This document shows, piece after piece, positions 1 through 12,134 of a DNA stretch of 64,000 bases. Position 1 is the first letter of the stretch. The number at the start of each line of letters is the position of its first letter. Under the pieces are notes generated by a model. It was not told the origin of the DNA, did not search any database, and saw only the letters and a list, made by a program, of their open reading frames with translations. A program made the position numbers and the translations under genes. Source of the DNA: Ziziphus jujuba (lineage: Eukaryota; Streptophyta; Magnoliopsida; Rosales; Rhamnaceae); NCBI RefSeq assembly GCF_031755915.1, contig NC_083383.1, positions 2,980,001 through 3,044,000 of the forward strand. Direction: 5' to 3'.

Positions 1-2573
1 CCTTGAAATTGAGAAGGTTTGAAGCGTTGTAACCAATAAGGAAAATAAAATAAATAATAAATAAATAAAATAAATAAAAAAATAAAAGAGGAGGCAATTC
101 CAGGTTCAGTGGCCCAAAAATGAAGGTGCCTTTGCTTGGACCCACTTGTCGTGATCGAGCACCCATCGCCCTTCGCGTAAAGAAAACGTATTAAGATTAG
201 GATGTAAATGACGTTTACACGTCTTATATTTGTTTGTTTTGTGAATTCGTATTTTTCGATAACAGTTTGGACTTCCAACTATCAAGTGTGTAAGCAACCT
301 ATATTCCAAATTATTCAAAAACCGTAGGTTTTGAGTTGGGATGGAATTAATTTTGTAACGAAAATATCATAGAAAAGATAGCTAAATAATCACAGAATAG
401 CCAAACAGGACAATGATCTATTTAGATTTCTATGTAGTACCCTTATAAAAATGGTAAAAGACTCATAAAAAATACAATGACCATCGTCATTCTGATATGG
501 CGAGGTTACAAAAAACACCCATGGATATGGACTTCATCACCAATTACTTGCATATGTTGGTAGCAAAACTAGTGCCCGCATTTCTGAAACACAAAAAATG
601 TGTTTTACTTTCTTTCAATAGAATGGGGGTTTACTTGTTTACCGAAAACAAAAAAATAGAATGATTTTCTTGCCAATCTTCTAGTTTGTACCTTTTATGT
701 ATGCTTTCGAATTTTGCTGGGAGCTGCAAGACTATGTAACAGAACATGAAACCAGCGGTTGAGATCTCAGCTGAGTTAATAAGTGCCATACTCCTTTATC
801 TTTTTCTGTTTAAGTTGAGTATGTGATAATTCGATAATACTCCACTGGAAGATAATTAGTACAAGATATCTTAAACTTCGTTATCCAAAATAATATGATC
901 GTACATATATATATTTTATATATATAATAAAGACAAGAAGCATTTTTCTATAATATATGATCAGCAGGCCATACTCCCACATTCTTAATTATGAAGTATC
1001 TTCTCAAACCGTAATAAACTTATATAAGCTAATTGGAAAAAAAAAAAAAATTTACTGATTTATTTATATTTCTTTTTCACCCTTACTTGAGAGCTAAATT
1101 AATCACATTCAATCTTTATTCTGCAGTTTCGCCCTTGCCGCAGTAGTACTACTAGTCTACTATGCTCCCAATATAATGCCAATCGATCAAAACCATAACT
1201 TTTTGTGGACCCTGTACTTGGTGCTATGAAAAATACCAAAGGAGCTAATTGCGGCTAGTCTTTCTTATCTTAGTAAATAAGAAATGAAGAATGAAAAATA
1301 TCAAAGGCGCTAATTAATTTCTATTGATGTAGCAGTTAGTGTTTCATATCCAAGTAAACAAGAAATAAAGAATAAAAAGATAAACAGGAAAAAGGATTTG
1401 GCGGATAGCTAGACTTAGACAGCCATGTGAATTTTTGCAAAATCATTCATGGATATGTGAGTCACTTTCTAATGCGGCCATCCTTTGTAACATGTTTGGT
1501 GCGGGGACCATTTGGAATTAGTAACCTAATTGGCCGTTGTTTGAGGTTAATTCATTGCTTCAAGTTAATATTGCCGTACCTTTTAAAATATGCATAGCTA
1601 GCTAGTTTCAGGTCCGTTTAATTACTCATCAAAAAAAAAAAAAAAAAAAAAAGTCCACTCCATTATCCTACATAACATCAGATGATAATATATTCCTGAT
1701 CCAATTGGCGATTTTAAGGGGAAAAAAAATCTCTCTAACCTGAGAATATACATAATAGAAGAATTTTCAAACCTTTGTCACATCAAATTGTACACAAAGT
1801 TCATTTAATTTTCACACACACTTAATAAAGAGATATTATTGTTGTCAGAGATCGATATCAGTTTCTATAATATTTAATTGGTTCTCAAATATCTTCTCCT
1901 AATATGGCTGGATGTGTGTGTGAAATAGAGAGAGAGAGATAGGAAAGTTGATTGGTCATCATTATTGTCGAATTATTAGAATATGATTTTTCTCTCTCGT
2001 AGTCGTGCCAGGATACAAAAAATTTGGACGGATTAGATAATTGAATAAATATTAATGATGTGATGTCTGAACAATAATATCTATATAGTTGCTATTACGC
2101 AATGCAAACTTTTTCTATATATACACTAATTAATAATTAACCAACGTAACCAATTGAGTGAAGTTATACGTAGGCTAATTGCACTTGTGTAATTAAGATT
2201 ATATTAACTACTATATGATCGTCACCGAACGAATACGGTCATGATCAAGTCACGAGATTAGGTAATCGGTCCAAAATAGTTAAAATTGTAGGATACCCAG
2301 AGCACATGCAACAAATAATTGCTATCCTCAAAACACAATGAGTCGAAGAAACATTTTTTGTTTGTTTTAGTTTCCAACATTTTCAATGACATGGCATGAT
2401 ACATACATATATATATATATATATATTCAACAAGCTAACAATGAAAAAAAAAAAAAAAAAAAAAAACCTATTTTTTAAAACTGGATTAATTCCGCCAGCT
2501 CCATCACCAACTTTATTTTAATTAAGAGAATGATCCCCATACCATATGCTGGCTAGATACTGAAAAGAACTAA
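1..2573. other. Intergenic, AT-rich, no supported gene
   Basis: No ORF here resembles a known family. A minus-strand ORF of 70 codons at 106-318 has no recognisable domain. Visible are A-runs near 1039-1050, 1631-1651 and 2444-2466, an (AT)n tract at about 2407-2426, and a diverged local duplication at 1226-1373. The last part would be 3' flank of the minus-strand subtilase. Confidence 0.5.
1226..1373. repeat. Diverged tandem duplication (about 65-80 bp unit)
   Basis: The unit beginning GAAAAATACCAAAGGAGCTAA and ending AAATAAGAAATGAAGAAT is followed at once by a second copy beginning GAAAAATATCAAAGGCGC and ending AAACAAGAAATAAAGAAT. The ends match well and the middles have diverged, with a short insertion in the second copy. 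Confidence 0.55.
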
Positions 2574-4865
2574 TTAATTACTGCTAGCCGTTACTGGCTG
2601 TAAGTCGAAGTTTGTGGCCAGTATGGGGCTTTTAACTTGCTGCTTACTTTTCTCATCCACCCAAGTGAGAAAACCAAAAGCTATCACCTCCTTCATCAGT
2701 CTTGGACCTTCTATACTGAGCTTGAAGCTAAGTTTCTCATTCTTCTCTTTGAAAACCAACTTGTCCGGAGCCACACTGACTACAAGCTCGTTAAAGGGTG
2801 TCACACTTGCCACGTACGTTGCTTCTCCCTCTCCTACGTTGGTGACCGTCCTTCGGAATTCTTGCGTGGTTTTTGCATTTGGGTTGGAGTCATTGGCATT
2901 GAAGAATGCGATAAAAGAAGGGTAGTTAAGATCTAACGATGGAGTGGAACAGTTGAAAGGGAATGAGTTCGTAATGACTTTAATCTGATTTTCGCTGTAG
3001 TTCAATGCACAAAGTAGATTAATGTAATCTTCAATACCGGCATCATAAACCAGTCCTGGGGTTAAGGCCTTGTTGGGATTGACATGGCCAGCTCCCATGG
3101 TTAAAGGATTAGCCGGATCGTTGTCCAAACCGATATCTTTGATGGGACTGTTAGTGTTGTCGGTTGAGTCGGAAGTGGTCATGATGGCAGATCTAATGGC
3201 TGCGGGGCTCCATTCAGGGTGCGCACTTTTTAATAGTGCTGCCACTCCTGCTGCATGTGGGCACGCCATTGATGTCCCTGACAATATATTGAATTTACTG
3301 TATAGTTTCCGGCCGTTCACTTCAGCGGCCGTAACATTTTCCGGCCAAGAAGCCAAGATTAATGATCCAGGAGCCAAAATGTCAGGTTTCAAAACAGCCG
3401 GACAACTCGGGGAAGGCCCTCGGGAAGTGTAACTAGTTGCGCGTGGCGCTGGCTTTGCACCAAGACTTGTAAAGGAAAACGCCAAGCTGGCTTTTGGGTC
3501 CGGCTTGCTTTTGATATAGTTTACAATGACCTCACCATCCTTGGGATTTAGAAAAATAGCCGGAAACGAGCTCTGGAGAAACAATTCCAAGTCGGTGTTG
3601 TTGGTAATAAAAATGCCTCCGGCGACGTTAGCGTCGCCGACATTTTCAAATTGGTCGTTTAAGGAATCATTTCTGTCTTGGCAAACGACAATCTTGTTCC
3701 CAACCTGCTTCAAAATTTTGGAGTTGTTACAGGCATCCAAGAAAACGATGGGAAGCTGAGCAGAAGCTGAATCACGACCGGGGTAAAGAGAGGAGCCAGT
3801 GAGCGAAACTCCGGTTTCGAGCTTGACAACTCCTTGAAATTCACGGTCAACGGTGCCGGCGGCGACGGTCAGAACCCAGGGGGTTCCATTGTGCAAGGTG
3901 CCGAAGAGAGGGCCTCTGTTTCCAGCAGAAGCGGAGACGAAAACATTCTTGGACAAGGCCGCAAATGTGGCAATAGCAATGGGGTCTTGATGGAAAGGGA
4001 GATCATCTAAGCCAAAAGACAAGGACAAGACATCGACACCGTCATCGATGGCCTGGTCGATGGCAGCGATAACATCGGAAGAGGTAGAGCCCTCTTCCCA
4101 GATGGCCTTGTACATAGCCACCCGTGCCCGTGGAGCCACACCAGTAGCAGTCCCTGGGGCATAACCAAAATAGGATGCGCCATCCACGTGATTCCCAGCC
4201 GCCGTGGATGATGTGTGGGTTCCATGCCCATCCGTGTCCCGTGTGGAATTTATTGCGATGGTCACGTTAGGATTGGCGATTAGCGCTTTGTTAAAGAAGC
4301 GGGCCCCAACGAGCTTCTTGTTGCACAATGAGGAGTTGAATTGGGTACCGCCCTCGCACTTACCTTTCCATCTTGATGGGATCTCAGAGAATCCATTGTC
4401 GTTGAAGCTTTGGCTTTCGGGCCAAATTCCTGTGTCCACCACCCCAATTATCACATCTTCGCCGTAGTTTGAAATTGGCCATAGGCCGGCGTTGGAGTTG
4501 AGGCCTAGAAATTTGGGCGAATGCGTGGTGTCCAATTTAACAGGCATGTCCCTCACCGAAGAAATGTAGCCCGGAGAGGCTTTTAATGCCTCAAGCTCCT
4601 CTGGCAACAGACTTGCGCTGAAGCCATTTAGAGCGTGAGTGTAGCTATAGATGAGCTTGGAAGATGGGTATTGGGTTTCGGGGTTAGCTTTTGTGGCAAG
4701 TCTAACATTAGATAGAGTGGATAAATACCAGGAATGATGATCAGTGAAAGCTTTGGGCATGGCCAATAAATCCATATGGATTATATAGGTCTCAGATTGT
4801 GCTGCGACGATGTGGGTTGTTGTGAGAAAGATAAGACATAAACAAAAAGAAAGATGATTAGCCAT
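2574..4865 (-). CDS. Subtilisin-like serine protease, SBT1.9-like (intact)
   Basis: Single-exon gene of 763 aa, the usual length for plant subtilases. Residues 1-22 form a hydrophobic signal peptide, so the product should enter the secretory pathway and act in the apoplast or wall. An inhibitor I9 prodomain runs from about 26 to 110, and the mature enzyme probably starts near DTTHSPKFLGL (112-122). The catalytic triad is visible: Asp144 in VVDTGIWP, His214 in DGHGTH and Ser532 in GTSMACPH, with the oxyanion Asn316 in SAGNRGP. A protease-associated region and a C-terminal fibronectin-III-like domain follow. The prodomain and LDTTHSPKF region resemble the Arabidopsis SBT1.8/SBT1.9 group from family memory; the exact orthologue is not certain. 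Substrate unknown. Lack of introns is typical of SBT1 genes. A decayed paralogue lies 3.2 kb upstream. Confidence 0.93.
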   Translation of the reverse strand: MANHLSFCLCLIFLTTTHIVAAQSETYIIHMDLLAMPKAFTDHHSWYLSTLSNVRLATKANPETQYPSSKLIYSYTHALNGFSASLLPEELEALKASPGYISSVRDMPVKLDTTHSPKFLGLNSNAGLWPISNYGEDVIIGVVDTGIWPESQSFNDNGFSEIPSRWKGKCEGGTQFNSSLCNKKLVGARFFNKALIANPNVTIAINSTRDTDGHGTHTSSTAAGNHVDGASYFGYAPGTATGVAPRARVAMYKAIWEEGSTSSDVIAAIDQAIDDGVDVLSLSFGLDDLPFHQDPIAIATFAALSKNVFVSASAGNRGPLFGTLHNGTPWVLTVAAGTVDREFQGVVKLETGVSLTGSSLYPGRDSASAQLPIVFLDACNNSKILKQVGNKIVVCQDRNDSLNDQFENVGDANVAGGIFITNNTDLELFLQSSFPAIFLNPKDGEVIVNYIKSKPDPKASLAFSFTSLGAKPAPRATSYTSRGPSPSCPAVLKPDILAPGSLILASWPENVTAAEVNGRKLYSKFNILSGTSMACPHAAGVAALLKSAHPEWSPAAIRSAIMTTSDSTDNTNSPIKDIGLDNDPANPLTMGAGHVNPNKALTPGLVYDAGIEDYINLLCALNYSENQIKVITNSFPFNCSTPSLDLNYPSFIAFFNANDSNPNAKTTQEFRRTVTNVGEGEATYVASVTPFNELVVSVAPDKLVFKEKNEKLSFKLSIEGPRLMKEVIAFGFLTWVDEKSKQQVKSPILATNFDLQPVTASSN

Positions 4866-4943
4866 ATGGCTATTAATTGAGCAATATAGGGTGGGTGGGT
4901 GGGTGAGGGGTATTTTTTAGAAGGAATACTGGAAGGTTGGATG

Positions 4944-4951
4944 TTTATATA
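4944..4951 (-). promoter_or_regulatory. Candidate TATA box of the intact subtilase
   Basis: On the minus strand this reads TATATAAA, 79-86 bases upstream of the start codon at 4865, a normal distance for a plant TATA box with a short leader. An (AT)n tract at 4959-4982 lies just beyond, so a chance match is possible. Confidence 0.45.
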
Positions 4952-4958
4952 AACATAG

Positions 4959-4989
<31 letters not shown>

Positions 4990-6164
4990 GAGGATTCATA
5001 AGTATGTGAACCAGAAGAGATATATTCCTCAAAACGCGTTTATAAAAATTTTCCAACTGGTTCGATAAGGTTGTCTTAGTAGGGGACCCTCTAGGCTTCT
5101 AATTTGTGGAGATGCATGCTTGTACTTCAACCTCCCGAAACAGTTTCTGAATCCTGCTCTAGTTGACCTATCCACTCGGTGATAAATTAGTCCATGAAGT
5201 AGTTGATCGGCTTATAGTCATTTGCAAGTTTACCTTATCCTCGGTTTACCAATGATTCAAGATTTCTACTCCATCTTCAGTTTGGAAACCGGATAGCCAC
5301 AATGATCGTACAAGCATCGAAGCCCTTTTCAATGTATGGACCGCAGCACAAACAAGCACCGGCCAAAGAGCACGCCAAGGATAGTGGAAGGGTGTATAGG
5401 GCATCTATCTGTGTTTATCGTCTATTTGTGTTTATCGTCAATTGGAAGCAATACGTGTGAATTTATGGTCAAAATTGTGAGACTTTTTCATTACCATTTT
5501 GTTTTTCACGTACAGTTTCTTAAATATTACGTGAGAGATCCATCTCAAAAATTTCACAGCTGATTGATAGCTAGCCCTTCGGGCCCACCATTTGCCTGGA
5601 ATTGTGCAAAAATTAGTCAAACAGCAACTACAATATTTATTCTTCAATATTTTCTTGTGAAGACGCGAATATATATATAAGGTATCCCTTGTGGGCGAAT
5701 GAATAAACAAACTACATTAAATTGAGAGTAACTTTCATTGCTTGACTATCATATGAATCAATTTTCGTCAAATTCTTCAAGACTTTTGTCCCAGCAATAT
5801 TTTCGGACATTAATTACGACATAAAGTATGTTAATTTGCTTACCTTTTTCGTTCACGGAGAAAAGTATTTTGTTATTTGTTTTGACTTTGTCAGAGATGT
5901 ATTTTGCTAAATCTCACGGGAAAAAAGTGTTAGGTACACTACATGGTAGATATTTTCATGATCTATAACAACACAGATTTGGTGTCTTAGGTGTGTTTCC
6001 AGCTATCATTGAACTTAACCTCATTGTTTCTTAATTCTAAATGGATAAAGATTTTTGTAATAGCTTGCAATGATCTAATGACTTCATTCTGCGTTTTTAA
6101 CTTTAAAGAAAATCTGACGTCTGACCCATTCAAATAAGCGGAAAGGAGTTTAGCATCCCATAGA

Positions 6165-6201
<37 letters not shown>

Positions 6202-7635
6202 TATATAGTGGTTAAAGGTCCAAATAATTAACGTGGACCGCTATTGCACTGTGAAACAAAACAAATCAAATTTGATAATATTGGTTGAGGGTCTTGCATT
6301 ATGTTAATATTGGTTATTTTGGAATCAATAGTTTGGTCATGGGTCGCTTCAATCCTTGTCGTTGTGGGGATTAATATTTAAAAAGATGTATGAAAAGGAA
6401 TTTTTAGGCGAGGAATGGCTTAAATATATCAACACAAGTAAACGTTTCCATTAGAAAAGCATGAGAAAGGGCAAGTCGATGCTGGTAAAATAAAAAATAA
6501 AAAATGAATAAATAAATAACCTTTTAGTAGAACAACCGCAACATGATTTGGGCTTTTACCCAAATTTCCTACACATTATTGGTATTCACAACTGTGTGGC
6601 ATTCTCCATATGGCAATTATGTGGAAAGATCAATCCTTCTTTCTTTTTCTTAATTTGTTTTTTTTTTCCTCGATAAGTTTTGAGGCAAAAAAATTCAAAC
6701 ATTTTTTCTTTCCTTGTTTTAGTTATAAAATATCATTTTTTGAAGTGATTTTGCATAGAAAAACAAACCTTTAATTTTTAATTCCTCATTATTCCAAATT
6801 TCACAAAAGGTTTAAAAAAAGCCATTATATATATTTTGAAAAATAATATTATTTGTTACCGTTGGCACTATCACTAGATGTCATCCACATACTATGTTAA
6901 TACTTAGTAAGTTGTCAAAAAAAGTCCACTTTTCCTTTTTGGTATTAAAAATCTAATATGGTTAAATAAATAAGTAAATAAATAGCATAGTGCTATTTTT
7001 TGTTTTCTTTTTTTCTTTTTTTCATAAGAAGCATAATGCTAGCTGATTTAGAGCAGAGGTTTGCAAGTTGCAAGATGCCTTGCAGCATCCAATAAAACAA
7101 AAACAATAATTAATAAAAATAAAGATAAAATACCCATTTTACCTTACTTTTTGATATCCCTATTTTACTTACTTGACTACTCTGATAAAGTCATGCACTT
7201 CAATTCACTTTTTACCTTCTGTGATGCAATTATAGCCGTTCGATCCCATGATTGGTCGGTCCACTACATCCATAAGATATGATCGAGAGGGAGGAAGGGA
7301 GGGAGCTTTTGTGGAATGGTCTATTGGTCCCTAACGGAACCTTTATTGTTCGATGGATTCATCCCCGTTCGATTATTGCTTCTTTTCTTTTTTCTTTTTT
7401 TAATATTTTATGACGTAATTACTCATGCCATGTTCGTGTTTATCCGGGGGTGAATAAATTCTTTGGTCCGGGCAGCTTCAATCCCTCTCGTTGTTACGTA
7501 TCATATGGCCTTATACCATATACATACTCACAAACTATCCACTACATTTATTATCTTTGCATATAAAAGCATCATTCTATTTATTACATCTAATCACAAA
7601 AATAATATGCCTTTACAAAAAAGGGAGTGTCTCAT

Positions 7636-7693
7636 AATCCCATTTACGTATTTTAAGCAAAAATTAAAAAAAAAAAAATCCCATTTACGTATT
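7636..7693 (+). repeat. Micro-insertion with 17-bp direct repeats
   Basis: The 17-mer AATCCCATTTACGTATT occurs at 7636-7652 and again, identical, at 7677-7693. The 24 bases between are TTAAGC followed by an A-rich run. The layout is that of a target-site duplication around a tiny A-rich insert. Confidence 0.7.
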
Positions 7694-8051
7694 AATCAAA
7701 CGGGTTTGTCTTATCCCCAACTTTCCAAAAGGATCATAAAGAAGAGAGAGCATATTTTGACCCATTTTGGTTATTCCCATAAAATAATTAGGATAATTTA
7801 TCACCACAAAATAACTCACAGTTTAGTAAATGATGACCCCTTTCTGACATTTTGCTCGATAGAAATAAAATAGTTCGCGGACATTGAACCTAAATTGGGC
7901 CGCCTTATTAGTTTTGGATCTAGGAAAGCATGGACGAATTAGAATCTCAATTGGGTCTCTTGAGAAATGTAAACAAAATCCACAAAATAAAAACGTATCT
8001 GCTATTATTAGAAGCGAGAAACACAACACACACACGTATACAAATATATAC

Positions 8052-10116
8052 TTAAAAAGTCAACATCTTGGAAATTACTATCGGACTTCTCACTTTGTGC
8101 CCGCCATCTTCTCCAATCCAAACTAGTTCACCATTTAGAACTTTCCCCTCCTTACTCCCTTTGTAACTCACAACCTTATGGTGTAAGATATCTCTTGTAT
8201 TTGTTTCTGAAAACCAACTTCTTTGGCGACACTTCAACTTCACAACCATATGGTGCTGTCACATTGACCTCATAAATTACTGCGCCTTTTCCCACATTGG
8301 TCAACATTGTAAAAAGCAATATTGGATGGATAATTGAGATCATCATGAAAAGAAGAGTTTAAGCATTTGTAGTCGGTCGAACCTGTGATGCTTAGGGCTT
8401 CCTTCTCCGTAAATTTCATAGAGCACAAAGGACTTACATAGTCTTGTGGAGGTGAATCATAAATCAAACCTGGGTCGAGTGCTACATTCGGATCGATTTG
8501 ACCCGAACCCATATCCATAGGTGAGGCAAATTGCTAATCTCGGTCGCCATCTCTTATGGGATTATAAGTGTTATCCAATGGATTCAAAGTGGTCCTTATA
8601 GCAGACCTAATGGCAGCAGGAGTCCATTCCAAATGTGGACTTTTGACAAGAGAAGCTAAGCCGGTAGTATAAGACCAGGCCGCCGATGTCCCATATATCA
8701 TTCTCACCGAAATCATTGTAAATTGGGCCTGTTTGGGGCGCTCGTTTGTCAGGAACCCAAGAGCCCAAAACTAGGGACCCAGGTGCCATTACATCTGAAC
8801 TTTACGATACTTGGAAATCTGGAAGGAGGACGCCTTTTGGTGAGGATTCTAAAACAGTGGGTGCAGGCTTCCAACCAGTGAATGTCTGACCGAACGTAAT
8901 GCTTGTGGTTGTGTTCTCAGCAGTTGTTGCACAATGAATCACTTTTGATGCATCTTCAGAGCTAAATCACAACTCCAGGAACCTTAACTTCATGAATAGG
9001 ATAATCAAATATGAATATAGAGCCTTTTTAAATCTGAAAACAGAATGTTTTGTATTTGAGAGAAGACTGCATATACAGCGCTGATATTTTTGTCACGGAT
9101 GATGATGATGATGCTGGATTTGTTATCAGCTGCTTCATATAATGAGAGTAGTGATTCATCGCATTCAGATATGGTTTTGTTTGTATACCAACTATTGAAC
9201 ATTTTCCAATTTGGGACCTGTACTTGAAGGGAAAACCGTCAAACCTAGGAATTTTTCTCCAAAGCCGAGGCCACAGAGCCTGCTGCAGTGGTGATGACCC
9301 AAGGGATGCCACTATGTAAATTTCCAGGAATGCCCCCATTTCCTGCAGGACAAGAAACTAGAATTCCTTTCTGTAGAGCACCAAATGAAGCTATTGCTAT
9401 AGGATCCTCATACAGCGGCAATTTCTCATCAAACCCCAAAGGGGTGGAAATTATATCAACACCATCGGCAATTGCTTGGTCAATGCCGGCAACAACATCA
9501 GTGGCGTAGCCTCCCACATCCCAACACGGACACTTTGGCATTAGGTGCAATGCCTTTGGCGGTTCCATTTAGCATATATATTCAAAATAAGATACATGTT
9601 CCACAAAGTTTCCTCCAGCTATGGAAGAGACTGGTGTCCCATGCCCATGGATATCCCTTCCAGAATTTATGTGTTTAATGCTTATTTGTACAGCTAATAA
9701 TAAATATTTACTGAAGTATTTGGGTCCTATGATCGCTTGGTATCTCCAGTGGTAATATTGTTATTATCATTGTGTCGAGCGTGACAGGTTAATCTTTGTG
9801 AGCGGAGATAACCCCTCTCAGTTTAATTAGAGTGTTTAGTTGATTTTTTTGGAAGGAAGCAAGAGAAACCATGGAAAGCGTCATTGTAAGTGTGGACTAG
9901 TGTTGATGGGTCTGATGGGGGAGGATGTGAGGAGTTATTATTGAGTTTGACGTAATCAATCATGAAAGAGTACCAGTACTGGTTATAGCTTGGGAAGATT
10001 TTAGGCATCAGGGAGGTGTTTATGTGAATGATATACGTGTAATTCTCAGCAGATATAATCGTATAATTCTGATCGGCCGAAGCAAATTTTGCATGGAAAG
10101 TGAAGAAAACAAACAC
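8052..10116 (-). pseudogene. Decayed SBT1-type subtilase
   Basis: Broken subtilase paralogue read in pieces on the minus strand. 9823-10116 carries a prodomain start (YTYIIHINTSLMPK). The codons around 9600-9670 give the His region as GHGTP in place of GHGTH. 9245-9568 gives [13 protein letters not shown] and the Asn region as CPAGNGG. 9005-9339 is a frame-disrupted protease-associated region. 8534-8789 gives VMAPGSLVLGSW and GTSAAWSYTTG where GTSMACPHAAG is expected. 8270-8518 gives DMGSGQIDPNVALDPGLIY. 8052-8249 is the C-terminal domain in another frame. Only about 150 bp separates the prodomain and His regions, so the catalytic Asp segment is deleted. Stops and frameshifts separate the blocks. 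It parallels the intact gene at 2574-4865 but differs enough to be an old duplicate. Confidence 0.88.
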
Positions 10117-11371
10117 TATGCGTGGTCAAACAAGGAAGATTAACACTCTTCATTGCTTCTATGAATGAGAACCGAAAACCTTTCCTCTGGCAGACACGAG
10201 GAATGGACCCTGTATATATATATATATATATAGTGTATTCAATGTGCTAATTTTTTTTTTTTTTTAATTTTTCCTCTCTTTTTTAGGAGTCAAGTATTTA
10301 TAACAAAACTAATTCATCGAACTATATGTTTCATCATGCTGGTCATAATTGATCATAATTGTTGAAAGTAGTGTTCCTTGGTGCATGGAATCTTTAAAAG
10401 GTAAAGAAAAGTTGCTTTTAATAAATAACCTTAAAAGAGGCAATTTAATTTCAAAAAATAAATAAATAAATAAAAAATCTATTATATGTCTCCTTCTTGG
10501 TATCAATTAAAAACACTTTACGATAAGCATAGATACTAACGTATGGAAAAACAAGAATTTTCATTTTGGCATATTAGTATTAAAACCAATCAATCTGCAA
10601 GGACCCTTTAGATATAATTATTTGGGAAGTAAATAAATTGAGAACCTTAAGAACGGCAGGAATTGATTAGACTAAAGGACAATCATCACTTGCCAGCTTG
10701 TAGGTAGAATATTAAGTACCATCTTTCTAACGGACCTCAACTAGGCTTTTTGCTAAGAAACAGAATTTTATTCACGGCCCATCGGCGTGGGGGTTTGAAT
10801 TGTCCCTTTAGCGGACGAATCAGTGCGGATCGTTAAAACTTATAGAAATGGACTTCTGTGTAAACTGTGAAGTTGTCACTTAAGAATTAGCAAGGCAACA
10901 TGCAGGTTATTTTATTTATTTTTCTTATTTTTCACTTTTTAGTCGACCTCAAACTAGAATATAGCATGCAATCGCCTTCTGAATTAAACAGAAAAATGAC
11001 AGCGAGTGAGTAGACTACTTAACGTAGTTAACTAGTTTTTAAGATGTTAATAAAATAGAATATATATTTTAGAATCTGTCACATAAGATAATATGTAACG
11101 AAATATTTTATTAGATGATGTCAAATATATTCTAATGTTTGACAGCCTATTGATTACATATAATCTGGTTATAAATTACATATAATAAATAGGGTATCAA
11201 AGCTACATAGCATGCCCAATATCATCTAGTACAAAAAGACTATATTAACAAATATGCCAAATTAGTTAGTTATTTTCCTACTCAATTTAATTTCTTCGTT
11301 TTGGTCAAGAGGTGTTCTTTTATCTCTATTCATACTTTAATTTTGAAGGTCGTTTTGTGGGAAACCAACAT
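10117..11371. other. Intergenic, no supported gene
   Basis: This stretch would include the former promoter of the subtilase pseudogene; an (AT)n tract lies near 10209-10233 and a T-run near 10252-10265. No gene, RNA or transposon was recognised before the Copia-flanking duplication. Confidence 0.45.
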
Positions 11372-11485
11372 CTAAGTAAGTATTCCAAAATAATTTTTTT
11401 GCAGTTGGACAAGAATAGGGTGTTAAACTCGTCTTTGTTAGGAACTGAAGTTTTGTAAGATATTCTTCAACATAGATCTGGAAGA
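11372..11485 (+). repeat. 114-bp host segment, upstream copy flanking the Copia element
   Basis: This segment ends exactly where the 5' LTR begins and recurs as 18091-18204 at the end of the 3' LTR, same length, differing at about eight positions. It is far longer than the 5-bp target duplication expected for a Copia insertion. It holds a possible splice acceptor (TTTTTTTGCAG) and a short open frame after it, but no gene is claimed. Confidence 0.85.
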
Positions 11486-11990
11486 TGTTGAATAAATTAA
11501 TATTTGTGGACTTGGCATAATCAATTACTCACTTACAGAGCCTATTTATGCCATTAATGTGACTGGCTTATTTTATTGTTTTGTAGTAGGGTCCTTGATC
11601 ACACACTCTCTATAAGACTCCAGTTGGCCCATTAGACTGGAGGACCAACTCTCTTTAAAAACCCAATGACTTACCCATATTTTTCCTAGTATTATTATAT
11701 TATTAAATTATTAGTATTTTGTGTGTGTTAAAATTAATGGATAAGTATAACTTGCAGAGACTATAAAAGGTCTAGGGCAAGCAAACAAACATATGTCATA
11801 CGGTATTTTTGATATTAGGGTTTTCAGAGATCTGAGAGTGGTTTGAGAGTACTGTGTCCATAGGCACTATTTTACATTGTTTTCTATTTTGCAGGATTAA
11901 AGATTTAATTTATCAATGGCTGTGTTTGGAGGTTAGTAATTTATGATTAATGGAATTTATTATGTATATTTAGATCCATAAAATCTAACA
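11486..11990 (+). repeat. Copia 5' LTR (505 bp)
   Basis: Begins TGTTGAATAAATTAA and ends AAATCTAACA, giving TG...CA ends. A TATA box (CTATAAAAGG) starts at 11761. The primer-binding site begins two bases after the LTR end. Confidence 0.95.
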
Positions 11991-11992
11991 AT

Positions 11993-12004
11993 TGGTATCA
12001 GAGC
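11993..12004 (+). other. Primer-binding site, initiator tRNA-Met type
   Basis: TGGTATCAGAGC directly after the 5' LTR is the classic plant Copia primer-binding site, complementary to the 3' end of initiator methionine tRNA. Confidence 0.92.
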
Positions 12005-12103
12005 ATGGTTAATATGCATAGTAAATTTCTTTGTAGTTTATCGTAGTTAGCATGTGAATATTGATATGTGTTTCGGCCATTCATGATTGATTATCAGTGT
12101 TCT

Positions 12104-12134
<31 letters not shown>

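Larger units (their letters stand above)
4866..8051. other. Intergenic region between the subtilase and its pseudogene
   Basis: Apart from the subtilase promoter, no gene is supported. It holds (AT)n tracts near 4959-4982 and 6167-6188, T-rich stretches, and the short A-rich insertion with direct repeats at 7636-7693. ORFs at 5336-5563, 7061-7282 and 7463-7873 are AT-rich chance frames. Confidence 0.5.
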
